Shown here: in pieces, positions 30,571 through 37,916 of the stretch
How the letters are laid out: each line of letters begins with the position of its first letter
How positions within the stretch are numbered: position 1 is the first letter of the stretch
Assembly: GCA_029948255.1 (NCBI GenBank)
Contig: JALIZF010001801.1
Location: 124,001-188,000, forward strand
Direction: 5' to 3'
Source: Telmatactis stephensoni
Lineage: Eukaryota; Cnidaria; Anthozoa; Actiniaria; Isophelliidae
Length of the DNA: 64,000 bases
Notes under the pieces: model-generated
Seen by the model: only the letters and a program-made list of their open reading frames with translations
Databases searched by the model: none
What the model was told of the DNA's origin: nothing
Position numbers and translations under genes: made by a program

Positions 30571-30634
30571 TTCTCTTCCTTGTGAATCTGCATTGGGCAG
30601 TTCGACGAACTGTCTTGGCTTCTTCGGCCATCAT
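27458..30634 (-). CDS. BEL/Pao gag-protease-RT partial polyprotein (first copy)
   Basis: A 1058-aa ORF starting just inside the 5' LTR (MMAEEAKTVRRTAQCRF) with the gag, zinc knuckle, protease and most of the reverse transcriptase including YMDD. It is cut by the duplication junction within the region after the RT, followed by five novel residues and a stop. It lacks RNase H and integrase. The full polyprotein restarts at an ATG overlapping this stop. Whether both are translated is unknown. Confidence 0.88.
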   Translation of the reverse strand: MMAEEAKTVRRTAQCRFTRKRNELLKSIANKSTRELVEANYAQFLDAWGLLESKHDLYAMYLTDHQVEDADTWIIKFQDLFAEATAMKISYINNLSQAEQSARTEAERQQTANKEREQTQRMIDQAATRRDTARAVFETSYKGATHVLNSHKIAAATIKNLQRQLEEAFAECKQANSALLDLLTREAASSEMKWLPAIQACYNEIVEKLEARLNTDEKLVDESKQHLKHIEKSTNLQLEKIKMPQFNGELREYPTFKRDFQKQVMPHLTADTAPYTLRSCLGKEPLAQVKSVDDDILEMWERLDEKYGDPAKVADAIINDIRRFKIIREGEAKRFTEFVGIVEDGYRDLKRLGLEAEITTTSSVSIIERKLPADVRMEWAKLLSADGSTVDKTNKFSSLLNFLLTQKRAIEYDASELRAPGSSASAKGVAHYVMTNELRENPKPRSGKCIFHDNAEHATSECRLYLSKSIQEKMEMLKEKGACFSCLKYGHRSRDCRRKTECGINECKRKHHITLHEDKPAETETPNLSASTNASTDKFSETCLLQLQRIRTKGGWVNVLWDNASSISFITTSKANTENLRGTPVELSLIKVGGEEEKIKSTKYQLSLIDLQGKVIVFEVYGIDKITSDIQKVNIDGISRILKVPESDITRPHGTVDVLIGYDYAGFHPEKEKSCENLLLLKNRFGRCVGGAHPSIKESTRKPTLDAVKTHYLKGVKIDDFYNIENLGINCTPRCGGCKCGKCAPGTKDYTLKEERELKLIESGLQFNEQENSWIAEYPWIKDPNSLPNNRNAALRRLMTTERRLVRNPEHAKVYQAQIDDMVERGVARRLTQEELDNYKGPMHYISHHDVLKPDSKSTPVRIVFNSSANYMGHVLNEYWAKGPDLLNNLLGILIRFRENEIGFIGDVKKMYHTVKTKTIEQHTHRFLWRDMNPHRDPDTYVIQRVSFGDKPSGTIATMAMRKTAEMGGKDHPQATEIILNNSYMDDIVDSVEGKDQAKSITNEIERVLIKGGFKIKGWFFSYDMVTDERKLAPNEHASSTEKVLGVTWCIDKDHELL

Positions 30635-30652
30635 ATGAGAGCGGGTTTCGAA

Positions 30653-30959
30653 TGTTTCCTCGACCGATCAAACAAGCTAGCCAGCGTTTTCAAAGGACTT
30701 TATTGGTCTGTCATCAGTCGGTTCACTAGTTCGTTAATCTGTCAGTCCGTTAGTCTTTCGAAACCTAGTACATGATGTTACACATTATAAGTTGTATGTT
30801 AATTTAGAAATACATTGTGTATCAACGATAATATCGATATTTACCCGATGGCTCTTGTGAGATGTTACTTCGGCGAGGAAAACGTGCGTAAATGGCAATT
30901 ATCGATTGTGACGTCACTAACTATCAAACTAGCTAAATATCTTAGGTTTCACCGTAACA
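30653..30959 (-). repeat. 5' LTR of BEL/Pao element
   Basis: 307 bp, same as 21576-21882, followed by the GGTTT target duplication and viral sequence. Confidence 0.93.
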
Positions 30960-31580
30960 GGTTTGACGCCGCCCTCCACCACCAACTTTCGAAATTTACC
31001 CGCGGCTGGGATCGATTCTCCGTCTCAAGCGGGAAGAGGAGTGTTGGACTTCTTGAGAAAGAAACTCCCAGGCTCGAGCCGGGTGCGGTCCGTGCTCAGA
31101 TCAGCGGGCCAGAGAGCGGGTCGCGCTCTTGTGAACGAGGCCAAAAAGCAAACGTGGAACGTGGCGAGAGACATGCTGAGTGGCAAGAATTTGAAAGAGG
31201 CCGTGAAAGACGGTTCCCTGCAAGCGGTGCGAAATCTGCGGAACGACGCCGTGCGAGAAGTCGCCCGCCGTCTTCCGGCTCATGCGGGAACCGTGCCGAA
31301 CTACCATAGTGACGGTCGAGGGTTGAAGAGAGTTCAAGCTCAACAAGACGGGCAACCGGGGCCACCTCCCACCAAGAAGCCCAAGAAAGGGAAAAAGACC
31401 ACCACCAACAACAACAACAAGAAAGCAGGAAGAAAAGGAATGAAGAAGAAGAAGAAAAAGCCGCCCAAACGAGCTAGATCAATCTTTGACGGACCGTCTG
31501 GGCAACAAGGCCAGGGCTTCGACTGGGTGAAGTGGGCCATTCGGGGGCGAAGTCCTGGCATTGTGCCAGAGTGGGTTTAA
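30960..31580 (+). pseudogene. Basic core-like viral protein (adenovirus pX-like position), 3' part
   Basis: This is the larger part of the gene started at 21527. The frame is open from the target duplication to the stop at 31580. The product is Gly/Lys/Arg-rich, with a helical segment (VLRSAGQRAGRALVNEAKKQ, then a MLSGKNLKEAV stretch) typical of a small basic protein found before the capsid gene in Polintons and adintoviruses. It ends in a Lys-rich tail (KPKKGKKTT, MKKKKKKPPKRARS). A DNA-condensing or membrane-active minor capsid role is inferred from position and composition. The retrotransposon disrupts its 5' end. Confidence 0.65.
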
Positions 31581-31645
31581 ATAGCCGAGCAGATCGGTCT
31601 CCCCTTCATTTGCGAGCGTGAGCGTCCTCGAGAGAAGACCCCATC

Positions 31646-33114
31646 ATGTCGGGCGTACGATCAAGAAAAAGACGAGCTCCTGAAGCTCAGCCTGAAGAAC
31701 CGCCCTCGGAAACCACCACCGTGGAGAACGTGGCCGGCGAGGTGCCCGAAATAGAACACGACGAGCGATTTTACGTGTTCGACAAGCTGCCCATGGAAGT
31801 GGATGTGGAAGGAAGCAAGATGTTGATGTATGGCCCTCAAAACACCTCGTCGGGCACGCTTTGGAACTTCGAAGTCTCTCCCACTTCAGATTTTTGCAAA
31901 CTCCACTGGAGCGTACCTGTCCTTCAAGCTCAAGGTGCAAGCGCCTAGCGGAGAGGCAGTTGAATGAACCGTGGACTGGATTCCCGTGAACAACATGGCC
32001 GTCAGCGCGTTCAAGTTGATCAAATTTGAATTGAACGGAGAAACCCTGACCCTGGCCACCTGAGCAGCTGGCCTACGCCTCGTACATGTGCATTGTGGGT
32101 CTCGAGGCACAAAGCCAACATCGAAAATAGAAAAATGACGGGCTTCTATTTGGACACCCCCATGCAGTTCAATGACACCAGCACCAACAACAAAGGGGGC
32201 GTCAATCGACACAAGCTGTTTGTCGACAAAACCGACATGTGGCCGCGGCCCGATGTTCCCAGCGATGCCGCCTTATCCGTTCCCGCCAAGACGTACAACA
32301 ACACCCCCTATTTCGTGTTGCCGCTCCACGACGTGGTGGATTTTGCCAACAACCCTCGCTTTCTCATCCCTGGCCTCCGCATGAACCTGAGCTGTCGGAA
32401 ACAAGACGACAAATTTTTCCTCGTCACCGCGACGGACAACACCGTGCAATTCAAGATTCAGGACCTCCAACTGCACCTGGACTTCATCCAGGCCATTCCC
32501 AGTAAGATGCAGAAGATCACCGACGTGTTGTTCAACAACAACAAGGCCTGCCATCTACCCTCAACTCACGCGGGTGGTGCGCAACTACACCATCCCCACA
32601 GGGACGTCGAAAATTCGCCCAAGAGCGACTGTTCGAGAACAACGTGCCCAGCATTCTGCTCTACGGCCTGGTGAAGGCGACGGCGTTCAACGGCACGCAC
32701 AACCAAAACCCCTTCGAGTTCATCACGTCGAATCTCAGTTCCGTGAGGCTCTTGCACGGTCAGTGCGAGGTCAGCGAGCCCCGGATCTACGTGGACAGCC
32801 AAGGAGATTACGCGGAATTGGTGTGGCAGCTGATGAGAGCCACCGAGCAAGGATCGACCAGCAACAACCGCATTATAAATAGAGATAACTTCAGGAGTGG
32901 GTTTGCCATTTCAGGCTTCAACTTGAATCCTTCGGGGCGATTTCGTCCGTGGGAAGAAACGTCGGGCATCAACACAGGAGCGGCAGGCTTGACGCTGGAG
33001 TTGGAATTTTCAACCGACACAACGGCAGACTTGAAATTGATCGTTGTGGGCGTCTTTGAAAACAACGTGTTCATCGATGGTGGACGTAACGTCACCATAG
33101 AGAATCAGTTTTAA
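31646..33114 (+). pseudogene. Major capsid protein (double jelly-roll), frameshifted
   Basis: Translated segments in three frames together resemble the Polinton major capsid protein: 31646-~31945 (FYVFDKLPMEV), ~32093-32560 (MTGFYLDTPMQFNDTS, YFVLPLHDVVDF) and ~32620-33114 (SILLYGLVKATAFNGT), with the characteristic C-terminus VVGVFENNVFIDGGRNV. Frame breaks lie near 31945, 32060-32110, 32560 and 32610. The decayed copy at 53196-53860 lacks at least one of these indels (near 32107), showing it arose in B. Immediately downstream is the maturation protease. This copy cannot encode a complete capsid protein, unless the breaks are assembly errors. Confidence 0.85.
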
Positions 33115-33116
33115 GC

Positions 33117-33617
33117 ATGAGTGGCCTGGCAACCCAAGAACTAGACAAGATCGCTTACCTGGACGAGCAGATGAGACCACGGTGCCTCCCGACTCGAGCC
33201 GAAAACACCATTCCGCACGAGGTGGCTCACTACCCCAGCGGCTTCATTGCCAACGTCGAACCGATCCCCCAGCCCGGCAGTCACTGGGTGGCCTTCTTCT
33301 TCGAACAACCCGGTTGGTCGGAATTTTTTGACAGCTACGGGTTCCCTCCTGAGTTCTACTCGATGCGATTTGCCAACCTCCTGAGGGCCGGAGGACGACG
33401 ACAAGTGGAATTCAACCCGCAAGACTTTCAGAGTGTGGACACACAAGTCTGTGGCCAGTGGTGCCTCTATTGGCTGTACCACCGCGTACGTGGACGTTCC
33501 ACTGAGGACATTGTACTTCCTTACGACGTTTCTCAGACACTGGAGAACGACGAGCAAGTGGCTCGATTCGTGTACGAGGAAATGATTGTCCCTCACGTGC
33601 ACAGTATAGAGAGATAG
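33117..33617 (+). CDS. Adenain-type cysteine protease (virion maturation)
   Basis: A 166-aa intact ORF. The catalytic set of the adenovirus protease family is present with fitting spacing: H56 in GSHWVAF, D72 in FFDSYG, Q105 in DFQSVD and C112 in VCGQWC (seven residues after Q105). In adenoviruses and Polintons this enzyme cleaves capsid precursor proteins. The start is ATG 33117, two bases after the capsid stop, so the genes are tightly packed. AATAAA follows at 33661. No damage is seen. Confidence 0.93.
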   Translation: MSGLATQELDKIAYLDEQMRPRCLPTRAENTIPHEVAHYPSGFIANVEPIPQPGSHWVAFFFEQPGWSEFFDSYGFPPEFYSMRFANLLRAGGRRQVEFNPQDFQSVDTQVCGQWCLYWLYHRVRGRSTEDIVLPYDVSQTLENDEQVARFVYEEMIVPHVHSIER

Positions 33618-33704
33618 ACGGGCTTCGCCCGACCCAGTACAGTGTGAGTCGTGCCAAACCAATAAAAGCCGCTACCCGCTGAACCGGTGTGTTTCATTGA
33701 TAGC

Positions 33705-34394
33705 ATGAGCAACGCTGAAAGCACGGTTCCCGAGCCTCGCCTGAAGGGGCCCTGCACGATTCGGGTGCTTGGGGCCACCATGACGGGGAAAACGCACTGG
33801 GTGCGAGACTTGTTGAGGCATCGGCACCAGTGTTTCACCCCCCTGGGGCCCCAACACGTGTTGTACTGTTACGGCAGCCATCAGCCCCTGTTCGAGGAGA
33901 TGAAGCGAGAAGACCCTGACCTGATCTTTCACGAGGGGCTTCCCCTAGAACCCTACACCCAGTGGTTGCCCGAAGGAGGTCTGGTCATGCTGGATGATCT
34001 GATGGATCGCGTGGCCGACGATCCCAAGTCGACGCAACTCTTCACCAAAGGAGCTCATCACGATGGCATCACGCCCCTCTCGATCGAACAGAATCTCTTT
34101 CCTCCGGGTCGCAAGGCGCGCACGCAGCGCATCAACACCCAGTACGTGGTGCTGTTTCGAAACCCGTCCGATCGCCTGGGACCTCAGACGCTGTCACGGC
34201 AGGTTTTTGGCAGCCAGAACGAGCGACGCTGTTTTGACGAAACCTTGGCTCAAGCCACGCACAGGCCTTACGGCTATCTGCTGCTCGACCTCCACCCCAG
34301 CACCAAAGATGAGCACCACCTGCGAACCAACATTCTGCCCAGCGATCCGGATCCTCAGCACGTCTACTTCGTGCCCAAACAGAAGCCCCGATGA
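33705..34394 (+). CDS. FtsK/HerA-type DNA packaging ATPase
   Basis: ATG 33705 gives 229 aa. Walker A is GATMTGKT (residues 23-30) and Walker B is GGLVMLDDLM (91-100). Polintons and many double jelly-roll viruses use this ATPase to load DNA into the capsid. The ORF is intact. Its 3' end is followed by a GC-rich region full of short palindromes (34410-34660). A GTG start 18 nt upstream is possible but less likely. Confidence 0.92.
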   Translation: MSNAESTVPEPRLKGPCTIRVLGATMTGKTHWVRDLLRHRHQCFTPLGPQHVLYCYGSHQPLFEEMKREDPDLIFHEGLPLEPYTQWLPEGGLVMLDDLMDRVADDPKSTQLFTKGAHHDGITPLSIEQNLFPPGRKARTQRINTQYVVLFRNPSDRLGPQTLSRQVFGSQNERRCFDETLAQATHRPYGYLLLDLHPSTKDEHHLRTNILPSDPDPQHVYFVPKQKPR

Positions 34395-34409
34395 GTGCAC
34401 GATTGAAGT

Positions 34410-34662
34410 CTTCCAGCGCCGGCTTTGCCGGCGCACCGGCGGAGCCGGTGGGGGGCCCTCCGGAGGGCATGAAGGCATTGCCTCATGGTCCGGGGTCTGT
34501 CCTACAAGCCCTTCGAAGGGGCTGCCATGACTCCTTCTACCAGGAGGTACAGTGCCAGGGCCATCCCAACCAGGACAGTGAGTCCTAGTGTCAGCGACCT
34601 GGCGACGAAGGGGCCGCAGGCCGCCGTAGGCGGCCCTGCGGGCCCGTCGATTGCAGTACACG
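34410..34662. other. GC-rich cluster of short palindromes
   Basis: Several self-complementary blocks occur in ~250 bp: CCGGCTTTGCCGG, CACCGGCGGAGCCGGTG, GGGCCCTCCGGAGGGC, AGCCCTTCGAAGGGGCT, and GGCCGCC...GGCGGCC near 34620. On the minus strand a 68-aa frame (34502-34708) contains a hydrophobic stretch (LTLGLTVLVGMALALYLLVE) that could be a membrane segment; I cannot decide between a small gene and chance. The palindromes may be RNA 3'-end structure or mobile palindromic units. Confidence 0.5.
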
Positions 34663-34715
34663 TTCTGGAGGTGCACTGGGGGAGAGAGAGAAAGAAAGAG
34701 AGAAGCACGCAGGGC

Positions 34716-34724
34716 TATAAAAAG
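34716..34724 (+). promoter_or_regulatory. TATA box
   Basis: TATAAAAAG, 39 bp before the ATG at 34763. Confidence 0.65.
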
Positions 34725-34762
34725 CCCCCCAAGTCCTCCAAGTCTTTTCATTGGTGGCGCCA

Positions 34763-35029
34763 ATGACCAAGAGAAGAAGAAGAAGAGCTCCCCAGACGGT
34801 TGGCAAGCCGAAGATCCAACGAACCCAGAAGAACTCCAAGCCCGCCAAGAAAAAGGAGCCAGGTCAACGAGGTGCAGGTCTGCCGGGGCTGTTGGGAAGG
34901 ATTCCAGTGTTTCGCACGATCAATCCCATTCCTCGCAACAATAAGTACCGCTGGGTGTCGCCTGCCGCCGTGGATTACGTGAAGACGCACCACCTTCGAA
35001 GTTACCAAAAGGCCTTGGGATTGCGCTGA
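34763..35029 (+). CDS. Small basic virion-like protein 1
   Basis: An 88-aa ORF starting MTKRRRRRAPQ, downstream of a TATA box. The N-terminal half is Arg/Lys/Pro-rich and the C-terminal half is more hydrophobic (GLPGLLGRIPVFRTINPIPR). It is typical of short basic proteins of the late region, perhaps DNA-binding or minor capsid. No family is assigned. Confidence 0.55.
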   Translation: MTKRRRRRAPQTVGKPKIQRTQKNSKPAKKKEPGQRGAGLPGLLGRIPVFRTINPIPRNNKYRWVSPAAVDYVKTHHLRSYQKALGLR

Positions 35030-35143
35030 TTGCCAGGAGGTGGACCAGACAAGAAGAAGAAGGAGAGCAGAACGAAACACCGCTTCCCCATCCCGACTGG
35101 AAAAACCAAAATTTCATTCGGTGCAAGGTACCGACCACGAACT

Positions 35144-35434
35144 ATGGCTCGCTCAACGCGTACCAAGCACCCCAAAAGGGCCCAGCGAAAACTTCCCTCT
35201 GGAGCTCCAGCACACCTGAAACGTTTGCCTTCGGGCCTGCCCAAGAGACTCACCCGCCAACAGAAAAAACACTTACTAGAGCGCATGCACCACGTGGCCC
35301 TTCAACATTACAAGCAGACGGGGGGATCGTTCATGGACAAAGCGTGGTGGACAAAGTTGGGGAAACGAATGGCCAACACGATCGTCACCACGTCGACGTT
35401 TGGACTGGCCGATGCCCCGTACCAAAACGTATAA
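35144..35434 (+). CDS. Small basic virion-like protein 2
   Basis: A 96-aa ORF from ATG 35144 (MARSTRTKHPKRA); the frame is open from 35030 but without an ATG. It is basic with a helical middle (TRQQKKHLLERMHHVALQHY) and a C-terminal Thr-rich segment. The TATA box of the next gene overlaps its stop codon region. Function unknown. Confidence 0.5.
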   Translation: MARSTRTKHPKRAQRKLPSGAPAHLKRLPSGLPKRLTRQQKKHLLERMHHVALQHYKQTGGSFMDKAWWTKLGKRMANTIVTTSTFGLADAPYQNV

Positions 35435-35437
35435 AAG
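35430..35437 (+). promoter_or_regulatory. TATA box
   Basis: TATAAAAG overlapping the end of the preceding ORF and 70 bp before ATG 35508. A short upstream ATG at 35474 opens only 17 codons. Confidence 0.55.
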
Positions 35438-35507
35438 CCCAGACCTTTTCTAGTGGGGGGCGAGGAGTTCAGGATGAGCACGAGATCGTCAAGACGTGGT
35501 TCCAGAG

Positions 35508-35810
35508 ATGGCTCCCCAAAAGACGACTTCCAGGAGTAAGAAGACGTCGACCTCACGCTTCGCCAGCAGACGACGACGACGACGACGACCAAAGGCCTCT
35601 TCTTCTGCTGCCCCCTCTCAGTCAGGGCAAGGATGGTGGGGCAAAGTCGCACGATACGCCTCCAGAGCCGGTCGAATGCTGAAGAAAAATCGCAAGAGCA
35701 TTGCCAAAGCAGCCGCCAAAAAAGCAGCTGCAGCCGCTCTCGACACAGGCTCGAGCTATCTTCTCCAATTGGCGCTGGGCCCCAAGAACGACGACGAGGA
35801 CGGCGGTTGA
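35508..35810 (+). CDS. Small Arg/Ser-rich basic protein 3 (core-protein-like)
   Basis: The product of ATG 35508 (MAPQKTTSRSKK, ~100 aa) starts with an Arg run (RRRRRRRPK), then has a Trp-containing helix (GWWGKVARYASRAGRMLKK) and an Ala/Lys-rich helix, ending acidic. The composition suggests condensing or packaging of DNA. The decayed element C has the same gene at ~54030-54240, interrupted by an insertion. Function is inferred from composition only. Confidence 0.55.
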   Translation: MAPQKTTSRSKKTSTSRFASRRRRRRRPKASSSAAPSQSGQGWWGKVARYASRAGRMLKKNRKSIAKAAAKKAAAAALDTGSSYLLQLALGPKNDDEDGG

Positions 35811-35818
35811 AAATGGGT

Positions 35819-35826
35819 ATAAATAT
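35819..35826 (+). promoter_or_regulatory. TATA box
   Basis: TATAAATA within GGGTATAAATATTTCACC. The same sequence is preserved in element C near 55160, so it was part of the ancestral element. Confidence 0.6.
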
Positions 35827-35916
35827 TTCACCCTGATGGGCAAGGCATCATTTGGCGGTTGAACTCTGGCTCCCAACAAGCCCTCCCAGACCGTCAGCCC
35901 ATCATCCCAGCCTTCG

Positions 35917-36147
35917 ATGCCCAAACAAGGTCGTCCCAAGAGAAAGACTGCCGCCGGGGTTCCCAGTTCTGCAGCAGCCCTTGCCAAACGACGTTTTCTA
36001 TTTGGCCCACCCCAAGTCTTGTACGGTCCGACGACGCACGCGTTCTCCTTGCGCTCCACCGACGCCCGCCAGACGGGGGAACCTCGGTCCGTTCTGATCG
36101 CTGGAAAGCAAGCGCTTCTTCCAACCCGAAAGAAACTCAAAGCGTAA
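35917..36147 (+). CDS. Small protein 4, conserved with element C
   Basis: A 76-aa ORF (MPKQGRPKRKTAAGV...). The equivalent at 55258-55488 in element C is still open and shows mostly conservative changes, evidence that this frame is real. It has a basic N-terminus, an Ala-rich helix, and ends in KKLKA. It lies 3 nt before the next gene's ATG. Unknown function. Confidence 0.6.
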   Translation: MPKQGRPKRKTAAGVPSSAAALAKRRFLFGPPQVLYGPTTHAFSLRSTDARQTGEPRSVLIAGKQALLPTRKKLKA

Positions 36148-36150
36148 TTC

Positions 36151-36711
36151 ATGGACCGTCTACGAGTGCATCAAACGTTCTTGAAAGATCTCAAAGACGC
36201 CAACGACGAGCAAGCCCAAAGACTGTGCTACGGTGCCAACACTCGACAACAAAACTGTTTGGCCGAAATCATTCACAACACTCTTTGCGGTCACGTTCCC
36301 ATCGATCGAGGCACCCTGGAAGCTCTGAGGGGTCATCGTCAAACTTTGGAACGCTATGCCAACCCGCAACTTTCAGCCAACACCCGCCAGAGATTGACCA
36401 AGAGTCAACGGGGCAGCTGGTTGGGAGGCGTCATGAAGCGCATCTTGAAATCGTCTGCCAAGAAAACGGCCGCCTCCATGAAGCGCTGGTCCAAAAAAGT
36501 GGCCCGAAAGGGGCAGAAGAGGCTTCGTCAGTCCATCAACCGCCTCGCAGCTCAAACCAAAAAGAGTATAAAGGGAATTGCTTCGCTGTCTCCGGAATCA
36601 GTCGATTCTTCCGCCACATTGCGTCGCACCGCTCCGCGCCAACGGGTTCTGGAACGAATACGACTCTTGGAGGACATCAAGCAACAGTACCTCAAGGGTA
36701 AGCAACCATGA
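36151..36711 (+). CDS. Polinton conserved protein (Lys-rich, helical)
   Basis: A 186-aa ORF. The N-terminal ~90 residues (LKDLKDANDEQAQRLCYGAN, then IIHNTLCGHVPIDRGTLEALRGHRQ, then LERYANP) match the layout of a conserved small Polinton protein: an N-terminal helical Cys-containing unit, GN/GHVP, then a basic region and a Gly-rich W/L-GG segment (WLGGVMKRIL). The C-terminal half is very basic. The usual protein stops near residue 100, so the extra basic tail is unusual. The family has no established function. The stop overlaps the next start (ATGA at 36708-36711). Confidence 0.6.
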   Translation: MDRLRVHQTFLKDLKDANDEQAQRLCYGANTRQQNCLAEIIHNTLCGHVPIDRGTLEALRGHRQTLERYANPQLSANTRQRLTKSQRGSWLGGVMKRILKSSAKKTAASMKRWSKKVARKGQKRLRQSINRLAAQTKKSIKGIASLSPESVDSSATLRRTAPRQRVLERIRLLEDIKQQYLKGKQP

Positions 36712-37451
36712 GTCAACACACTGAAAAAATGGTGTTGGTGCCGGCCAGCCAAGCCGGCGGTGGAATTCATGCCTCGGGGCTCGCCGACATTGAAAGACAA
36801 TTGCACAAACTCGCCGAAGCGGCCGCCTTGGACCAGCCCGAAGGGTGGCTCAATCGCATCGAGAGCTTGACCAAAGCCTACCAGCGCGTAAAAGAAATGG
36901 ACGATCTCGACCCCGTGGTCAAAACGCGGCTCTTGCAGCGAATGGACGCCCTACGACTCCAGGCCAAAAGCAAAGCCAGAGAACTGCGCAAGCATTCCCC
37001 TACCCCGGCAGCAGAGGAAGCCACCGAGAAGCCAGAGGATGCGGACGAGGCCACTGACGGCCCCAGTGAAGCATCGACGTCGTCGTCGACATTGCCCACC
37101 CTGAGAACGTCGACTTTGGCCACCCCCAGAGCGTCGTCAACACCTGCGTCTTACCTCCAACTGTCCGAAAACGTTCGAGACGCCTCCGACCGATTCATTG
37201 CCTCGCTCAATGCCAAAATCGAAGCCGAAAAACAAAAGCTTTCACGAAGAGGAAAACGATTCAGTCGCCCTCCCAAGAAACTCACGTACGATGCCCCCGG
37301 TCAGCAGGGGAAAGGTGCTGCTCCTCTAGAAAACCCACCCTTGGAGCGCGTGCAGAGTGTCAATGGAAGACCGAGGAAAGGGACAAGGTGGCAAGGACTT
37401 GAAAAGGCGCCCAAATGGGAAAGACTTGTATTTAAGGGAAAGTCATTGTAG
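36708..37451 (+). CDS. Polinton conserved protein beginning with KMVLVP-type motif
   Basis: A 247-aa ORF overlapping the previous gene by 4 nt (ATGA), suggesting reinitiation or a shared transcript. The N-terminus holds KMVLVPAS, then a helical region (LNRIESLTKAYQRVKEMDDL with VKTRLLQRMDALRLQ), a low-complexity Ser/Thr/Glu linker, and a conserved-looking C-terminal block (YDAPGQQGKGAAPLENPPLE). The N-terminal layout is that of a Polinton protein family of unknown function. Element C keeps both ends, split by the Harbinger insertion. Confidence 0.6.
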   Translation: MSQHTEKMVLVPASQAGGGIHASGLADIERQLHKLAEAAALDQPEGWLNRIESLTKAYQRVKEMDDLDPVVKTRLLQRMDALRLQAKSKARELRKHSPTPAAEEATEKPEDADEATDGPSEASTSSSTLPTLRTSTLATPRASSTPASYLQLSENVRDASDRFIASLNAKIEAEKQKLSRRGKRFSRPPKKLTYDAPGQQGKGAAPLENPPLERVQSVNGRPRKGTRWQGLEKAPKWERLVFKGKSL

Positions 37452-37817
37452 TCTTTTAGCGAGAGAGAGAGAGATTCATTAAACGATGTCAATCAGAAGT
37501 GATGTGTCCTTGGCGTTTTATTCTCACTCTTTGCTAGTTCGCCCTGGGAGTCAGCACAGTCATGTCATTGGCGAAAATCAAATGACATGACTGTGTTCTT
37601 TGACACCAAAAGGCAGACTTTCGTAGCCTAACCTAACACTTGTCAAAACGCAAACGCGCTTTCTTGACACTAGTTAAATCCGTCGTCAATTGCATGGTGA
37701 ATCGATTCCTGCGAATTTCGGGGTCAGGAACTTCCACCACGACCTCTTCGTCTTCGATCATCTCCAACATGGAATCCATGTTGATTAAGCCCTGAGTGGT
37801 GAAGTTGGCACGTATGC

Positions 37818-37916
37818 CTGAAAGGCGAAAGCAAACCAAGAAGTTCAGAAATAAGACAAGACCCTTTCTTGCACCCCTCCCCCTCCCTCCCTCTCTTGTA
37901 GAGATCCGAGCCTCAC
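37818..37916 (-). other. Polymerase intron 3 (99 bp)
   Basis: GTGAGG...TTTCAG on the minus strand, phase 1. Removal rejoins CCKFKG to the following conserved block without a shift. The intron as read would add an unrelated Gly/Arg-rich insert. Confidence 0.75.

Larger units (their letters stand above)
21576..30959 (-). mobile_element. BEL/Pao LTR retrotransposon, very recent, with internal tandem duplication
   Basis: The LTRs (21576-21882 and 30653-30959, both 307 bp) show no difference that I can find by eye and have TG...CA ends. The direct repeat GGTTT (21571-21575, 30960-30964) is a 5-bp target duplication. The element is on the minus strand. A purine-rich tract (GAGGCGAGGTGGAG) abuts the 3' LTR. 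The gag start codon is only about 18 nt from the 5' LTR, leaving almost no leader and no clear tRNA-primer site. The coding region carries a ~3.1-kb tandem duplication (24361-27457 and 27471-30570). It inserted into the viral core-like gene. Confidence 0.95.

Noticed and set aside
21987..30634. Two independent BEL insertions side by side
   Set aside because: Only one pair of LTRs and one GGTTT duplication exist; the repeat is internal to the coding region.
35622..36152. 176-aa minus-strand ORF in the small-gene region (and its counterpart in element C)
   Set aside because: It overlaps several TATA-headed plus-strand genes; its persistence in C is explained by similarity of the underlying DNA.
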